Assembly (NCBI GenBank): GCA_900551325.1
Contig: URVM01000008.1
Span: forward strand, 129,170-193,169
Source: an uncultured Eubacteriales bacterium
Lineage (GTDB): Bacteria > Bacillota > Clostridia > Lachnospirales > Cellulosilyticaceae
DNA: 64,000 nt
Direction: 5' to 3'
Shown here: positions 35,889 to 44,773 of the stretch, piece by piece
Position numbering within the stretch: position 1 is the stretch's first letter
Layout: the number at the start of each line of letters is the position of its first letter
The notes under the pieces: generated by a model
Database searches by the model: none
Told to the model about the DNA's origin: nothing
What the model saw: only the letters and a program-made list of their open reading frames with translations
Position numbers and translations under genes: made by a program

Positions 35889-36146
35889 ATGAAACAATTA
35901 GTTGTAACAATTCAAGCAGAAGCAGGATTACATGCAAGACCAGCAGGTGTACTTGTTAAAAAAGCAGGCGAATTTGCTTCAAAAATCACTATCGAAAAAG
36001 CAGGCAAATCAATTGATGCAAAAAGATTATTAGCTGTTCTTTCTTTAGGTGCTAAAAAAGGTGATGAACTTACTATTACAGCAGAAGGTGCAGATGAAGA
36101 AGCAGCAGTACTTGCAATTAAAGAAGTAATCGAATCAGAACAATAG
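35889..36146 (+). CDS. ptsH: phosphocarrier protein HPr with Arg at position 46
   Basis: 85 residues from the ATG at 35889, which is properly spaced from TTGGAGG; an upstream TTG frame is not needed. HPr carries phosphate from EI to EIIA proteins. Seen: the active-site His15 in AGLHARPAG and the conserved VLSLGAKKGDE. The regulatory Ser46, phosphorylated by HPr kinase in Firmicutes, is replaced by Arg46 (DAKRLLAV in place of the usual AKSIxxV). This copy therefore should transport phosphate normally but not act as a CcpA co-repressor through Ser46 (inference). Confidence 0.95.
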   Translation: MKQLVVTIQAEAGLHARPAGVLVKKAGEFASKITIEKAGKSIDAKRLLAVLSLGAKKGDELTITAEGADEEAAVLAIKEVIESEQ

Positions 36147-36164
36147 ACACAGGAGTTGGCATAG

Positions 36165-37814
36165 ATGATATTAGATGGAATTGGGGCTTCTAGCGGTGTA
36201 GCCATAGGTAAAGTATTTATTAAGAAACAGGGCACAGCGAGTGTTCCAAATACAAAGATAGATAATGTTGAGGCAGAAATAGAGCGTTTTGAAGCTGCAA
36301 AATTAGAAGCTATAAACGAACTTAAAGCTTTATATGAAAAAGCATTAAGTGAAGTAGGCGAAGAACATGCAGGGATTTTTGATGTACATCAAATGCTTGT
36401 ACAAGACTTAGATTTTCATGATCAAGTTGTAAATGTTATTACTGAAGAGAAATACAATGCGGCTTATGCAGTTTCTGAAGCTGCAGTTATTATAGCGGGA
36501 ATGTTCGAAAGCATGGAAGATGCTTATATGAAAGAACGTGCAGCAGATATTAGAGATATTTCTAAGAGACTTATTGGCATTTTAACAGGAGAAAGAGAAG
36601 TTTCTTTAGCAGATATAAATGAACCTGTTATTTTAGTGGCTAAAGACTTATTCCCATCTGATACCATTCAAATGAACAAACAATTTGTCTTAGGATTTAT
36701 TACTGAAGATGGCGGGAAAATGTCACACTCAGCAATTTTAGCTCGTACTATGCAAATACCAGCTATTGTAGGCGTTAAAGATGCATTAACAAAAATTAAA
36801 AACGAAGAAACAGTTATTCTTGATGGTAAGGGTGGTAAAATTTATCTTGAACCAACACAAGAGTTATTAGATACTTGGAAGAGTGAACAAGATAAATACA
36901 ATAACTACAAACAAGAATTACAAAAACTTATTGGTACTGAAAACAAAACATTAGATGGCGTTCACATTGAAATTAATGCAAACATTGGTAGTCCAGATGA
37001 TATTGCTAAGGTACTTGAAAATGATACAAAAGGTATTGGTTTATTTAGAAGTGAATTCCTTTATATGGATGGAACTGCATTACCAACAGAAGAAATGCAA
37101 TACGAAGCATATAAAAAAGTACTAGAAGCTATGGAAGATCGTGTTATTATTAGAACCTTAGATGTAGGTGGAGATAAAGAACTTCCATACTTAAACATTC
37201 CTAAAGAAGAAAATCCTTTCTTAGGATATCGTGCTATCCGCGTATGCTTAGATCAACCAGAGTTATTTAAAACACAACTACGTGCGCTTTTAAGAGCAAG
37301 TGTACATGGTAAATTAGGCATTATGTTCCCGATGATTGCTGTAGTAGATGAAATTAGAGCTGCAAAAGCCCTTTTAGAAGAAACTAAAAATGAGCTTATT
37401 GCAGAAGGTATAGCTGTAAGTGATGACATTGAAGTAGGTATAATGATTGAAACTCCAGCTGCAGCACTTGTTTCAGATATTCTTGCTAAAGAAGTAGATT
37501 TCTTTAGTATTGGAACAAATGACCTTACACAATACACAATGGCTGTAGATCGTATGAATTCTAAAATTGCTCATTTATACGATACACATAATTTAGCTAT
37601 TTTAAGAAGTATTAAAATGGTTGCAGATAATGCACATAAAGCAGGTATCTGGGTTGGAATTTGTGGGGAGTCTGCTGCAGATACAAGTTTAACAGAGATC
37701 TTTTTAGCTATCGGTATTGATGAGTTATCTGTAAGTGCACCTTCTGTACTTGAAGTAAGAAAAAAAGTACAACAAATAGATACAAGAAAAGCTAAAGAAG
37801 CGTTAAATCTATAG
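36165..37814 (+). CDS. ptsI: phosphoenolpyruvate-protein phosphotransferase (PTS enzyme I)
   Basis: 549 residues, slightly shorter than the usual 570. Takes phosphate from PEP and passes it to HPr. Seen: the swivelling domain with the active His188 in DGGKMSHSAILART (Met where Thr is usual), the PEP-binding signature in DFFSIGTNDLTQYTMAVDR, GIMIETPAAAL, and the catalytic Cys in VGICGESAAD. It follows ptsH with an 18-base gap. Confidence 0.96.
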   Translation: MILDGIGASSGVAIGKVFIKKQGTASVPNTKIDNVEAEIERFEAAKLEAINELKALYEKALSEVGEEHAGIFDVHQMLVQDLDFHDQVVNVITEEKYNAAYAVSEAAVIIAGMFESMEDAYMKERAADIRDISKRLIGILTGEREVSLADINEPVILVAKDLFPSDTIQMNKQFVLGFITEDGGKMSHSAILARTMQIPAIVGVKDALTKIKNEETVILDGKGGKIYLEPTQELLDTWKSEQDKYNNYKQELQKLIGTENKTLDGVHIEINANIGSPDDIAKVLENDTKGIGLFRSEFLYMDGTALPTEEMQYEAYKKVLEAMEDRVIIRTLDVGGDKELPYLNIPKEENPFLGYRAIRVCLDQPELFKTQLRALLRASVHGKLGIMFPMIAVVDEIRAAKALLEETKNELIAEGIAVSDDIEVGIMIETPAAALVSDILAKEVDFFSIGTNDLTQYTMAVDRMNSKIAHLYDTHNLAILRSIKMVADNAHKAGIWVGICGESAADTSLTEIFLAIGIDELSVSAPSVLEVRKKVQQIDTRKAKEALNL

Positions 37815-37826
37815 GGAGGTAAAACA

Positions 37827-38675
37827 ATGGAATACCAAATCATAAAAGTGTTTAATAACAACGTGGTGTTAGCAAGTCAAGAACGAAATCAAGTTATCCT
37901 TGTGAGCAAAGGAATTGGTTTTGGAAAAAAAGCAGGTGATACCATTCAAGAAAATGCGAATATTGAAAAGGTATTTCATGAGTTACCATCTGATTCTAAA
38001 AAATTAGATTTAAAAGAAATCAGTGCACTAAGTGGTAAAATTCAACATCTTACCCATCAGATCATTCAAATTGCGGAAGAAAATCTTGGTACATTAAATG
38101 AACACAGCGAAAAAATGCTCATGGAGCATATTGAATTTGCAATAGAACGACTAGGAATGGGGCTTACTATAGAAAATCCATTTATTGATGAAATTGTAAT
38201 ATTGTATAAAAAGGAATATGAAATTGCAGCTATAGCAAGAGAATATATCCTTCAAACAATAGGTTTAGACATTGGTGAGGAAGAGCAAGGTTTTATTGCT
38301 CTTCACTTACGCTCTGCAAGAAAAAATAAATCAGTAAATGAAATCATGAAGATGACGCGTATCTACAAAGAATGTTTACAGTTTGTAGAAAGTGAATATA
38401 ATATAAATATAATAAATGAAGGTAACTTCAAAAAAGAATTTCTAAGGATGTTAAGATTTTATATAGAATGTGCCACTAAGCATAAAAATATAGATTTAGC
38501 TATTAGAAATGATGTTATAAAAAATCTTAGAAGTGGCTATAGAGCATCTATTAGAATTGCTAAATACTTAGAACAGGAAAGAAACATTGAATTTTATGAG
38601 GGGCTTATAATATATATGGCCATAGATATTCATAAATTTATTTCTTTAATGTCTAGTGAACAAAATAAATATTAG
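37827..38675 (+). CDS. BglG/LicT-family transcriptional antiterminator
   Basis: 282 residues. Seen: an N-terminal RNA-binding CAT domain (1-55, beginning MEYQIIKVFNNNVVLA), then two PRD domains. PRD1 has both phosphorylation histidines, His101 in MEHIEFAIERLG and His160 in GFIALHLRSAR. PRD2 keeps His269 (MAIDIHKF), but the first PRD2 histidine (207 in LicT) is missing: the site reads LRMLRFYIECA. It would bind the RATs at 35741 and 54495. Loss of one HPr-target site suggests altered PTS control. GGAGGT precedes the ATG. Confidence 0.92.
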   Translation: MEYQIIKVFNNNVVLASQERNQVILVSKGIGFGKKAGDTIQENANIEKVFHELPSDSKKLDLKEISALSGKIQHLTHQIIQIAEENLGTLNEHSEKMLMEHIEFAIERLGMGLTIENPFIDEIVILYKKEYEIAAIAREYILQTIGLDIGEEEQGFIALHLRSARKNKSVNEIMKMTRIYKECLQFVESEYNINIINEGNFKKEFLRMLRFYIECATKHKNIDLAIRNDVIKNLRSGYRASIRIAKYLEQERNIEFYEGLIIYMAIDIHKFISLMSSEQNKY

Positions 38676-38698
38676 TTTTTGGCTCAAGGAGGCACCCC

Positions 38699-39181
38699 AT
38701 GTTTGATTTTTTAAAGAAGTTTAAAGGCATAGAATTATGTTCTCCAATAACAGGAGAAGCTGTAGATTTATCACAAGTACCAGATCCAGTATTTGCTGAA
38801 AAGATGGTAGGTGATGGAATTGCTATTATTCCAACAGAAGATATAGTAGTAGCACCATGTGATGGAAAGATTGTACAAATATTCCCTACTAACCATGCTA
38901 TTGGTATCGAAACAACTACAGGACTTGATTTACTTATCCATATAGGTATTGATACAGTTGATTTAAAAGGTGATGGGTTTAAAAGACTTGTAGAAGAAGG
39001 TGACATGATTAAGAAAGGTCAACCTATTTTAGAAGTTGATATTAAACGTGTTAAAGAACTCGGTAAGCCACTCACATCTCCATTTGTTATTACAAATGCA
39101 GATGAATTAGAGTTTAAAAAACGTACAACAGGTAAAGTAGAAGCAGGTAAAACTGTAATACTAACTGTAAAGAAAAAATAA
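38699..39181 (+). CDS. PTS glucose-type EIIA protein, stand-alone
   Basis: 160 residues, Crr/EIIA-Glc family. Seen: the paired histidines His66 (FPTNHAIGI) and phosphoacceptor His81 (LDLLIHIGIDTVDL), and the ILEVD and VEAGKTVI ends. It is not fused to a permease. The EIICB gene at 54754 has no EIIA of its own, so this protein is its likely phosphate donor. AGGAGG lies before the start. Confidence 0.95.
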   Translation: MFDFLKKFKGIELCSPITGEAVDLSQVPDPVFAEKMVGDGIAIIPTEDIVVAPCDGKIVQIFPTNHAIGIETTTGLDLLIHIGIDTVDLKGDGFKRLVEEGDMIKKGQPILEVDIKRVKELGKPLTSPFVITNADELEFKKRTTGKVEAGKTVILTVKKK

Positions 39182-39196
39182 ATATGTAATAAATTT

Positions 39197-39228
39197 CAAA
39201 GAGGCTATTATAAAATAGCCTCTTTTTG
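39197..39228 (+). terminator. intrinsic terminator of the pts operon
   Basis: AAAGAGGCTATT/AATAGCCTCTTT with T-run, 16 bases after the EIIA stop. From here to 39443 the DNA is AT-rich and I see no gene. Confidence 0.88.
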
Positions 39229-39443
39229 TTATAAGTTATATACTTATTATCTATTTATTAAAAGAATGATACATGAAGAATAGGTCGAAAAAAATAGAAA
39301 TGAAAGAGTGTATTAGAAGGTGAAATAAGCAATTCAGTTGAAAAACTATCAAGATGCACAATAAAAAGTTATTTGTTACCAATTCATAGTGAATAAATAA
39401 CATATATAAAAGCGGTTTTTTTAATTATGTTGGAGAGAATAGC

Positions 39444-39472
39444 TTGACAAAGACAAGTGGTAGTCATATAAT
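39444..39472 (+). promoter_or_regulatory. consensus promoter of the NlpC/P60 gene
   Basis: TTGACA (39444-39449), a 17-base spacer and TATAAT (39467-39472), followed by a 70-base AT-rich leader. Confidence 0.8.
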
Positions 39473-39542
39473 AATTATGTAACAATTACTTAATAAATAT
39501 AACAACTTAAATATAAATTATATATATTCAGGAGGCGAAAAG

Positions 39543-40310
39543 ATGACTATCAAACAATTTATAGGTATTACAATGTTAGCAGTTGTTGGAATAGGAAGTA
39601 GTACTTATGCAAATACGATAGAAGATGTTACACCTCAAGAAGTAGTAGAAGCAGGTCTTGTATTAGCTAGAAATACAAATTCAGTTGATAATGATATAAA
39701 GGTACAAGAAGGAATTCTTTCAAGAGTTATTGTAGATGAAGCTACAGTAAGAAGAGAACCAAATCCAGATTCAGATATTGTGAATTATCTTGTAAAAGAT
39801 ATACCTGTATTTGTAAAAGAAAGAATAGATAACTGGTATCATGTTGAAATAGAAGGTATAGAAGGGTACATATATAAAGAACAACTTAATGAAGAAACAT
39901 TAAATCTTGTTCCTTATACTAAAACAGTAGTAGAAGAACCTACAACATATTTAGGAGACGAAGTTATTAGCTATGCAAAACAGTTTCTAGGAAATCCATA
40001 TGTATATGGTGGAAACAGTCTTACAAGAGGAGTAGATTGCTCAGGCTTTGTACAACAAGTATATAAAAAGTTTGATATTCATGTAGAACGCAGTTCCAGA
40101 TCACAATATGCTAGTGATGGAGTAAAAGTAAGTAAAAATGATTTATTACCAGGAGATTTAGTATTCTATGGACATAATGGTTATATTGATCATGTGGCTA
40201 TCTATGCTGGTAATGATGAAATCATCCATGCTAGTACACCAAAAACAGGCATTACAATGGGTGACTTATATTACGGGAAACCAATTATAGGGATTAAACG
40301 TGTAATTTAG
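39543..40310 (+). CDS. secreted NlpC/P60 peptidoglycan hydrolase with SH3 domain
   Basis: 255 residues. Seen: a signal peptide (MTIKQFIGITMLAVVGIGSS, cleavage near TYANT), an SH3b-like domain (about 60-120, with VDEATVRREPNPDSDIVNYL), and a C-terminal NlpC/P60 domain with catalytic Cys in GGNSLTRGVDCSGFVQQVY and His in YIDHVAIYAG. Such enzymes cut the gamma-D-Glu to diamino acid bond of stem peptides in the wall. AGGAGG precedes the ATG. Confidence 0.94.
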   Translation: MTIKQFIGITMLAVVGIGSSTYANTIEDVTPQEVVEAGLVLARNTNSVDNDIKVQEGILSRVIVDEATVRREPNPDSDIVNYLVKDIPVFVKERIDNWYHVEIEGIEGYIYKEQLNEETLNLVPYTKTVVEEPTTYLGDEVISYAKQFLGNPYVYGGNSLTRGVDCSGFVQQVYKKFDIHVERSSRSQYASDGVKVSKNDLLPGDLVFYGHNGYIDHVAIYAGNDEIIHASTPKTGITMGDLYYGKPIIGIKRVI

Positions 40311-40334
40311 TAAAATAAATTAATTGATGAATTA

Positions 40335-40364
40335 GAGAGGCTATCATTTTAGATAGTCTTTTTT
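40335..40364 (+). terminator. intrinsic terminator
   Basis: GAGGCTATC/GATAGTCTT stem with two G-U pairs, then TTTTTG. Confidence 0.75.
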
Positions 40365-40485
40365 GTTTGAAAAATATGGAGTAAAGAGTTAAACTTTTTG
40401 TTCACATGTAAAATATGAATAAATTTTCTATAATAGAAAAAACTAAAACAAGAGAATTTAATTTGTAAGATATGGAGGATGAAAG

Positions 40486-41205
40486 GTGAAACGGAAATAT
40501 AATATACTTTTTATATTGATTTTAACTATTATAATGAGTCAAGTGAGCATACAAGCTAGATTATTACCTATTTATTCGGTGTTTACAAAAGAAAAGCAAG
40601 TGGCTATTACTTTTGATTGTGCATGGGGTGCAGATGATATAGGACAAATTCTTACAACTCTTAAAGAAGAGAATGTAAAGGCTACTTTCTTTATGGTAGG
40701 TGACTGGATGAGAAAGAATCCTGAAGCTGTAAAGCAGATTGCAGCAGAAGGTCATGATATAGCAAGTCATTCTGATAAACACCCACATGTAACACAGTTA
40801 AGCAAGGAAGATATTAAAAAGGATATTCGTTTTGCTCATAACACAATTAAAGAGCTAACAGGGGAAGATGCCAATTTATATCGTGCCCCTTATGGAGAAT
40901 ACAATGATACTGTAGTAGAAGCAGCTACAGAGTGTGGATATTATATTATTCAATGGGATGTAGATTCTTTGGATTGGAAAAACTACGGTAAACAAGAAAT
41001 GATAGACTGTGTATTAAAGCATAAGAACTTATCACCTGGTTCTATTATTCTTTTACACAATGCTACAAAGTACACAAAAGATGCCCTACCTCACATTATA
41101 AAGGGGTTAAAGCTTAAGGGATATGAGTTAGTACCTGTGTCAGAACTTATTGTAAAAGAGAACTATACAATTGATCATACAGGAAGACAGTATAGAAGTA
41201 ATTAA
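40486..41205 (+). CDS. polysaccharide deacetylase (CE4 family) with altered metal motif
   Basis: 239 residues, starting GTG at 40486 behind GGAGGATGAAAG. Seen: an N-terminal hydrophobic signal/anchor (about 5-22), motif 1 ITFDCAWGADD, motif 2 SHSDKHPH, motif 3 YRAPYGEYND, and the later IILLHNATKYT. Motif 1 in active CE4 enzymes is TFDD; here the second, metal-binding Asp is Cys. The sporulation-linked PdaB group also varies at this site. Chitin or peptidoglycan sugars are possible substrates, and activity is uncertain. Confidence 0.88.
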   Translation: MKRKYNILFILILTIIMSQVSIQARLLPIYSVFTKEKQVAITFDCAWGADDIGQILTTLKEENVKATFFMVGDWMRKNPEAVKQIAAEGHDIASHSDKHPHVTQLSKEDIKKDIRFAHNTIKELTGEDANLYRAPYGEYNDTVVEAATECGYYIIQWDVDSLDWKNYGKQEMIDCVLKHKNLSPGSIILLHNATKYTKDALPHIIKGLKLKGYELVPVSELIVKENYTIDHTGRQYRSN

Positions 41206-41206
41206 A

Positions 41207-41240
41207 AAAGGCCTGCTACTTAATAGTAGCAGGCTAATTA
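41207..41240 (+). terminator. hairpin terminator, weak T-tract
   Basis: GCCTGCTAC/GTAGCAGGC stem immediately after the deacetylase stop, followed by TAATTATTTAT. It may also serve the convergent Spo0E-like gene. Confidence 0.65.
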
Positions 41241-41259
41241 TTTATATCTTAGGATAAAC

Positions 41260-41466
41260 TTATGCCATATAATGATGAGAAAGGTTTAAATATTCATTAT
41301 AGAAATCAAGTTGTGACTTAAATACTGGTAGCATTAATTCATCTAAACGTTTACTAAGTAAAAGCACTTTTTCTTCTTGTAAGTCGAAATTTGCATCTAT
41401 AATAGCTTGCACTAGTTGTTTTTTAGTTTCAAGGATAGTTTGCTGATCGAGCACTTTATAATGCAT
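41260..41466 (-). CDS. Spo0E-like aspartyl-phosphate phosphatase
   Basis: 68 residues, helical hairpin. Seen: the family signature LLSKRLDELM (S-x-x-L-D-x-L pattern) in the second helix and a C-terminal LDFYNEYL. Spo0E-type proteins remove phosphate from Spo0A~P or related regulators and delay sporulation. The gene is monocistronic on the minus strand between the deacetylase gene and nrdJ. The target regulator cannot be told from sequence. Confidence 0.75.
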   Translation of the reverse strand: MHYKVLDQQTILETKKQLVQAIIDANFDLQEEKVLLLSKRLDELMLPVFKSQLDFYNEYLNLSHHYMA

Positions 41467-41556
41467 GCTGTTTCGCCTCGTTTCACGAAAGTGTTAACAT
41501 GATGTTACTAAGCTGCTTACTATATAAAATATGCAAATTCTAGAAGAATGTGACTA

Positions 41557-44532
41557 TTAACTACATCCAGTAGTTGTACCACATTCTGCACATACTTTAC
41601 AAGTGCCATTTTTCATAAGTTTTGTACTACCGCAGTTAGGACAAAGTTCTCCTTCAAGAGAATAATCATGAGAAGATGATACTGACTCAGCATGAGAGGC
41701 AACATGAGTAGATGGTGTAACTACTATATTTTCTACAGGAGAAGCGTGAGTATTAGAATTAATATTTGAGGATGGCTTTACTTGACAATAAGAGAAGTCA
41801 CCGAGTTCGATATCAATAATTTTACTAATAAGGTCAGAAATAGAATCTACACGCTTAATATAAGGGTGACCACCTACAAAACCACTTGGTTCAAATTTTT
41901 GTCCTCTATACATCTTAGCAATGTCTTGAGCAGGAACACCGTATTGTAGCATTTCAGAGATAGTTGTTGAAATACTATCTAGTAAACCTTTTACAAGAGA
42001 ACCTTGTCTACCTGCGGATACATAAATTTCACCTAATTTTCCATTTTCAAAGAAAGAAACTGTTATATAAAGCTTAAGTCCGTTAATTTCCGCTTCATGA
42101 ACGTGAGCTTTGCGAATACCTGTAGGCTTAGTACGAATAGGTGTATAGTGTTTTTCAGGATGTTTTACATAGTCTAAAAGTTCTTGGTAAGAAAGGTCTT
42201 CTAGTTTTCTTTCTTGATTATTTGAATGACTCGTATTTAACGGTTGAGAAGCTTTACAGCCATCTCGATAAAGAGCAATAGCTTTTACACCTAATTCCCA
42301 AGATAATTTATAAATATTAGATACATCCTTCTCTGTTGCATCATTAGGTAAGTTAACTGTTTTAGAAATAGCACCAGATACATGAGGAGTAAGAGCAGCC
42401 ATCATTTTTACGTGGGCTTCTGGTGCAATATAGCGTTTACCAGATCCACACTTATTTGCTGTATCGAATATTGGGTAATGTTCTTCCTTAAGGTAAGGAG
42501 CTCCTTCAATTTTACCATCTACAATAACACTATAACCATCTCTGTCTTCTTTTTTCATAATGTAGTCAAGAATAGCTTGAATTTCTACATCTTTATAACC
42601 GAGTTTCTTAAGTGTAGTAGGGAGAAGAGGGTTAACGATTTCCATAAATCCACCACCTACTAATTTCTTATAGGCAACATGGCTAAAGAAAGGTTCAGAA
42701 GAAGTAGTTGCACAGTCCATAGCAAAAGCAATAGTACCAGTTGGAGCAAGTACAGAAACTTGTGCGTTACGATAACCATAGGATTCACCCGCAAGTAAAG
42801 CATCTTTCCAAACTTCTTTTAAAGTATGGCTAAGTTCTTCTTGATTTAAAGTATTTAATAAATCATGAGAAATAGTTACTGGTGTATAATTTAATCCTTC
42901 AAAGCCTTGAGTATCTACATCTATACCACTACATTTTGCGTGGTTTCTTAAAACACGCATCATATAAGGTTTATTAGCTTGGAAGTAAGTAAAAGGTCCA
43001 ACTTCTTTTGCCATAAGAGAAGAGATGTAGTAAGCATAGCCTGTTAGCATACTCATTAAGCTAGCACCTATTGTACGTGCTTCTTCACTATCGTAAGGAA
43101 GTCCCATAAGCATGAAGAGGGCACCTAAGTTAGTAAGTCCAAGACCAGTTGTTCTAAAGTCATAAGAGCGTCTAGCTATTTCTGGTGTTGGGAACTGACC
43201 ATGATGGATTGTTGCTTCTAAAACAATTTGTACAAGCATAATACAGTGTAGATAATGATCGATATTAAATTGATTTGTATCTTCGTTATAGAACTTAGTA
43301 ATATTAATACTTGCTAAGTTACAAGCTGTATCATCTAGGAACATATATTCAGAACAAGGGTTGCTAGCATGAATACGGTTATTCTCATCAGTAGCATCAC
43401 CATTTTCCCCAGCAGGGCAAGTATGCCAACTATTAATGGTATCATCAAATTGGATACCAGGGTCACCAGAACGCCAAGCAGCATAAGAAATTTGATTCCA
43501 TATATCTTGAACAGGGAGTGTATTATGAATGCTGCCATCTACACGATTGATTTGTGAGAAAGTAGCATCTTTATCATTTAGTGATTTCATAAAATCATCT
43601 TTTACACGAATAGAGTTATTAGCATTTTGACCTGATACTGTAGCATAAGCTTCACCATCAAAGTGTGTATCATATCCCATTTTACCAAGGGCAATAACTT
43701 TATCTTCTTCAGTAGATTTCCAATTAATAAACTCTAAAGAATCAGGGTGATCTAAATCGAGCACGTTCATTTTAGCAGCACGTCTTGTTGTACCACCTGA
43801 TTTAATGGCACCTGCATTACGGTCAAAAACTTTAAGGAAGCTCATAAGCCCAGAGGATTTACCACCACCAGAAAGAAGCTCACCTTCTGCTCTAATAGAA
43901 GACCAATTTGTACCTACACCTGAACCGTATTTAAAGAGGCGTGTTTCAGTAGTAAGCTGATCAGTTATAGATTTAGGGCCTAGAAGAGAATCAGTAACAC
44001 TTACAATAAAGCAAGCTGAACCTTGAGTACGTGTATAAGCATCAGGAGCCTCTACTACTTCATTTTTTTCAGGATCAAAGTAGTAATGACCTTGTTTATT
44101 ACCTTTAATGCCATAGGAAAGGGCAAGGCCTGTATTAAACCACTGAGGACTATTTGGTGCCCACATTTGCATAAGCATCATAAAGGCAAGTTCGTTGTAA
44201 AGTACATCTTTATTTGTAGTATCTACAAGCCCTTCATCTAGAGCAGAATTAACCCAGAAGTTAACCATACGATGTACAACTTGCTTAAAGGAAGTTTCAT
44301 AGCCTATTTCAGTAGGAATACCATTTTTTCTAAAATATTTACTAGCAATAATGTCGCAGGCAGATTGAGAAAAATGCTCTGGAAATTCCAAGTTAGTCAT
44401 ATGTAAAAGCACTTTACCTGTAGAATAGTCAGTAAGACGAACGTCAACAGATTTCCAAGAAACTAAATCATAAACAGTTTGGTTCTCTTTAAGTGAAGTA
44501 GTAAAAACTGGTTTTAATAAATTTTTCAACAT
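41557..44532 (-). CDS. nrdJ: adenosylcobalamin-dependent ribonucleoside-diphosphate reductase (class II)
   Basis: 991 residues. Makes deoxyribonucleotides with a B12 radical and needs no oxygen. Seen: WAPNSPQWFNTGL, the Cys of ASNPCSEYMFLDDTACNLAS, the redox pair region, VLAPTGTIAFAMDC, and a C-terminal zinc ribbon CPNCGSTKLM...CKVCAECG. The last residues CGTTTGCS hold the shuttle cysteines. GGAGGG lies before ATG on the minus strand. A cobalamin adenosyltransferase gene lies 2.4 kb away (46980). No cobalamin riboswitch was seen in the 44533-44773 gap. Confidence 0.96.
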   Translation of the reverse strand: MLKNLLKPVFTTSLKENQTVYDLVSWKSVDVRLTDYSTGKVLLHMTNLEFPEHFSQSACDIIASKYFRKNGIPTEIGYETSFKQVVHRMVNFWVNSALDEGLVDTTNKDVLYNELAFMMLMQMWAPNSPQWFNTGLALSYGIKGNKQGHYYFDPEKNEVVEAPDAYTRTQGSACFIVSVTDSLLGPKSITDQLTTETRLFKYGSGVGTNWSSIRAEGELLSGGGKSSGLMSFLKVFDRNAGAIKSGGTTRRAAKMNVLDLDHPDSLEFINWKSTEEDKVIALGKMGYDTHFDGEAYATVSGQNANNSIRVKDDFMKSLNDKDATFSQINRVDGSIHNTLPVQDIWNQISYAAWRSGDPGIQFDDTINSWHTCPAGENGDATDENNRIHASNPCSEYMFLDDTACNLASINITKFYNEDTNQFNIDHYLHCIMLVQIVLEATIHHGQFPTPEIARRSYDFRTTGLGLTNLGALFMLMGLPYDSEEARTIGASLMSMLTGYAYYISSLMAKEVGPFTYFQANKPYMMRVLRNHAKCSGIDVDTQGFEGLNYTPVTISHDLLNTLNQEELSHTLKEVWKDALLAGESYGYRNAQVSVLAPTGTIAFAMDCATTSSEPFFSHVAYKKLVGGGFMEIVNPLLPTTLKKLGYKDVEIQAILDYIMKKEDRDGYSVIVDGKIEGAPYLKEEHYPIFDTANKCGSGKRYIAPEAHVKMMAALTPHVSGAISKTVNLPNDATEKDVSNIYKLSWELGVKAIALYRDGCKASQPLNTSHSNNQERKLEDLSYQELLDYVKHPEKHYTPIRTKPTGIRKAHVHEAEINGLKLYITVSFFENGKLGEIYVSAGRQGSLVKGLLDSISTTISEMLQYGVPAQDIAKMYRGQKFEPSGFVGGHPYIKRVDSISDLISKIIDIELGDFSYCQVKPSSNINSNTHASPVENIVVTPSTHVASHAESVSSSHDYSLEGELCPNCGSTKLMKNGTCKVCAECGTTTGCS

Positions 44533-44773
44533 GGGATGAACCCTCCAATAATTTTATTTCAACAATAATTATTATTAACTAAATTTAAATCTAGCACAAA
44601 AATAATAAAATAACAAGATGAAAAAGTGACATATATAGTATACAAGAGGAACAAAAAATCAATATATGTATATTCTGTAAGGATTGGCAATGTTTATAGA
44701 ACATAAAAAAAAATTCATAGTAAACACTAATGGTACAATCATATATTTGTAATTTTACATAAGGAGGTTACTT

